This document shows positions 7,039 to 7,522 of a stretch of 7,522 nt of DNA, piece by piece. The notes below the pieces were generated by a model, which did no database searches, was not told the origin of the DNA, and was given only the letters and a program-made list of their open reading frames with translations. Both the position numbers and the translations under genes were made by a program. Position 1 is the first letter of the stretch. Each line of letters begins with the position of its first letter. This DNA comes from Verrucomicrobiota bacterium (GTDB lineage Bacteria; Verrucomicrobiota; Verrucomicrobiia; Verrucomicrobiales; Verrucomicrobiaceae): the NCBI GenBank assembly GCA_023428335.1, contig JAEYYS010000238.1, positions 1 to 7,522 of the forward strand, in the 5' to 3' direction.

Positions 7039-7522
7039 CTATTCGATGTAGAGGAACCGGTTCGACGAGCAGAGGATCTGGCAGAGGCTGGCGAGGGCTT
7101 CGCGGGGGGGATTGGGGGCCGGGGCGCCCTTGGCGGGCGGGGTGGTGCGGTGGTAGTCGGTGAGTTGGCGGGTCTGTTCCTCCAGATAGGCCTGGCTTTG
7201 CGCGAGGTCATCAGCGCTGGGGGGCTTGCCGAAGAGCAGGCTCCAGGCGCGCTGCAACTGGGCCGGCACGTTGCCGGGACGCTCTTTTTCGAGTCGCTCG
7301 GCAAGGCGTTTGGCGCTATCGAGGATGAAGGTGTCGTTCATCAGCAGGAGCGACTGCGGGGCGACCGTGGTCTGGGAGCGCATCTCGCAGTTGGGCACCA
7401 TGCTGGGGGCGTCGAAGGTATCGAGCACCGTCACCGGCCGGGTGCGACGCACCTGGACGTAGATGGAGCGACGGAAGTCGGCGGCGCCACCGGGCTCGAC
7501 CTTGTGGGTGGTGATGGTGCCC
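7039..7522 (-). CDS. DUF1553 (PSD1) protein, C-terminal fragment cut by window edge
   Basis: The minus-strand frame is open from the right edge to the TAG at 7039-7041, giving about 160 residues. The GTG at 7452 is internal; codons before it read RRSIYVQVRRTRP, which is family sequence. Recognisable DUF1553 C-terminal features are the RRSIYV motif, VLDTFDAP, the RSQTTVAPQSLLLMND block (commonly RxxTNTPLQALxLLND), FGKPPSADDL, and the closing ALASLCQILCSSNRFLYIE. The N-terminal cytochrome and DUF1549 parts, if present, lie off the window. The ending (SSNRFLYIE) differs from the LNLDETITRE ending of the plus-strand paralogue, so the two belong to different subtypes and are not a recent duplication. 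A proline-rich stretch (TTPPAKGAPAPNPP) precedes the last helix. It is the first visible gene of the probable operon with the serpin and DUF1501 genes. Confidence 0.9.
   Translation of the reverse strand, partial: GTITTHKVEPGGAADFRRSIYVQVRRTRPVTVLDTFDAPSMVPNCEMRSQTTVAPQSLLLMNDTFILDSAKRLAERLEKERPGNVPAQLQRAWSLLFGKPPSADDLAQSQAYLEEQTRQLTDYHRTTPPAKGAPAPNPPREALASLCQILCSSNRFLYIE
7104..7124 (+). other. Putative G-quadruplex motif on the strand opposite the DUF1553 gene
   Basis: Runs of G7 (7104-7110), G5 (7114-7118) and G4 (7121-7124) are separated by 3 and 2 nt. Splitting the first run gives four G3 tracts with loops of 1-4 nt. More G runs follow at 7135-7142. The motif lies on the template strand of the DUF1553 gene, antisense to its proline-rich linker. 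It may simply reflect Pro/Gly/Ala codons in GC-rich DNA. Confidence 0.3.

Noticed and set aside
6960..7304. N-terminal extension of the serpin frame up to 7304
   Set aside because: The extension is Pro/Arg/Ser-rich, overlaps the DUF1553 gene on the same strand in another frame, and would bury a good signal peptide in the middle of the protein.

Overview
The window is GC-rich (roughly two thirds by eye) and densely coding. It carries proteins typical of the Planctomycetota-Verrucomicrobiota group: two haem-c/DUF1549/DUF1553 proteins (PSCyt/PSD1 type) and one Tat-exported DUF1501 protein. These families are strongly enriched in that superphylum, so a planctomycete or verrucomicrobial chromosome, or a metagenomic relative, is the best guess. 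The short 9-nt TCCTATA repeat between the convergent genes resembles intergenic repeats I recall from verrucomicrobial genomes. That recollection is unverified and only tips the balance.

Plus strand, 1-4166. The window opens inside an M32 (carboxypeptidase Taq) metallopeptidase gene that has lost only its N-terminus to the edge. After 91 nt comes a small exported EF-hand protein, closed by a clear rho-independent terminator (1700-1736). A separate transcription unit then encodes a 774-aa secreted protein with an N-terminal CxxCH cytochrome domain followed by DUF1549 and DUF1553.

Convergent junction, 4167-4216. These 50 nt hold four degenerate units of a 9-nt tandem repeat (NGTCCTATA) that can fold into an A/T-rich hairpin.

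Minus strand, 7522-4217. Read in transcription order, this strand encodes the C-terminal part of a second DUF1553 protein (cut by the right edge), a complete exported serpin, and a DUF1501 protein with a twin-arginine signal. Gaps are 79 and 43 nt, so the three look like one operon. DUF1553 and DUF1501 genes are normally direct neighbours; here a serpin (a suicide protease inhibitor) sits between them. This is the most unusual thing in the window.

All the complete products appear to be exported, by Sec or Tat. The minus-strand genes read as an envelope-associated module of a cytochrome-like protein and an alkaline-phosphatase-fold protein, with a protease inhibitor that might protect the module or the cell surface; that role is inference. 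None of the four visible start codons has a Shine-Dalgarno sequence, and all follow G-poor, pyrimidine-rich leaders. No tRNA, rRNA, CRISPR array or insertion sequence was seen, and no stretch over 300 nt lacks a gene.
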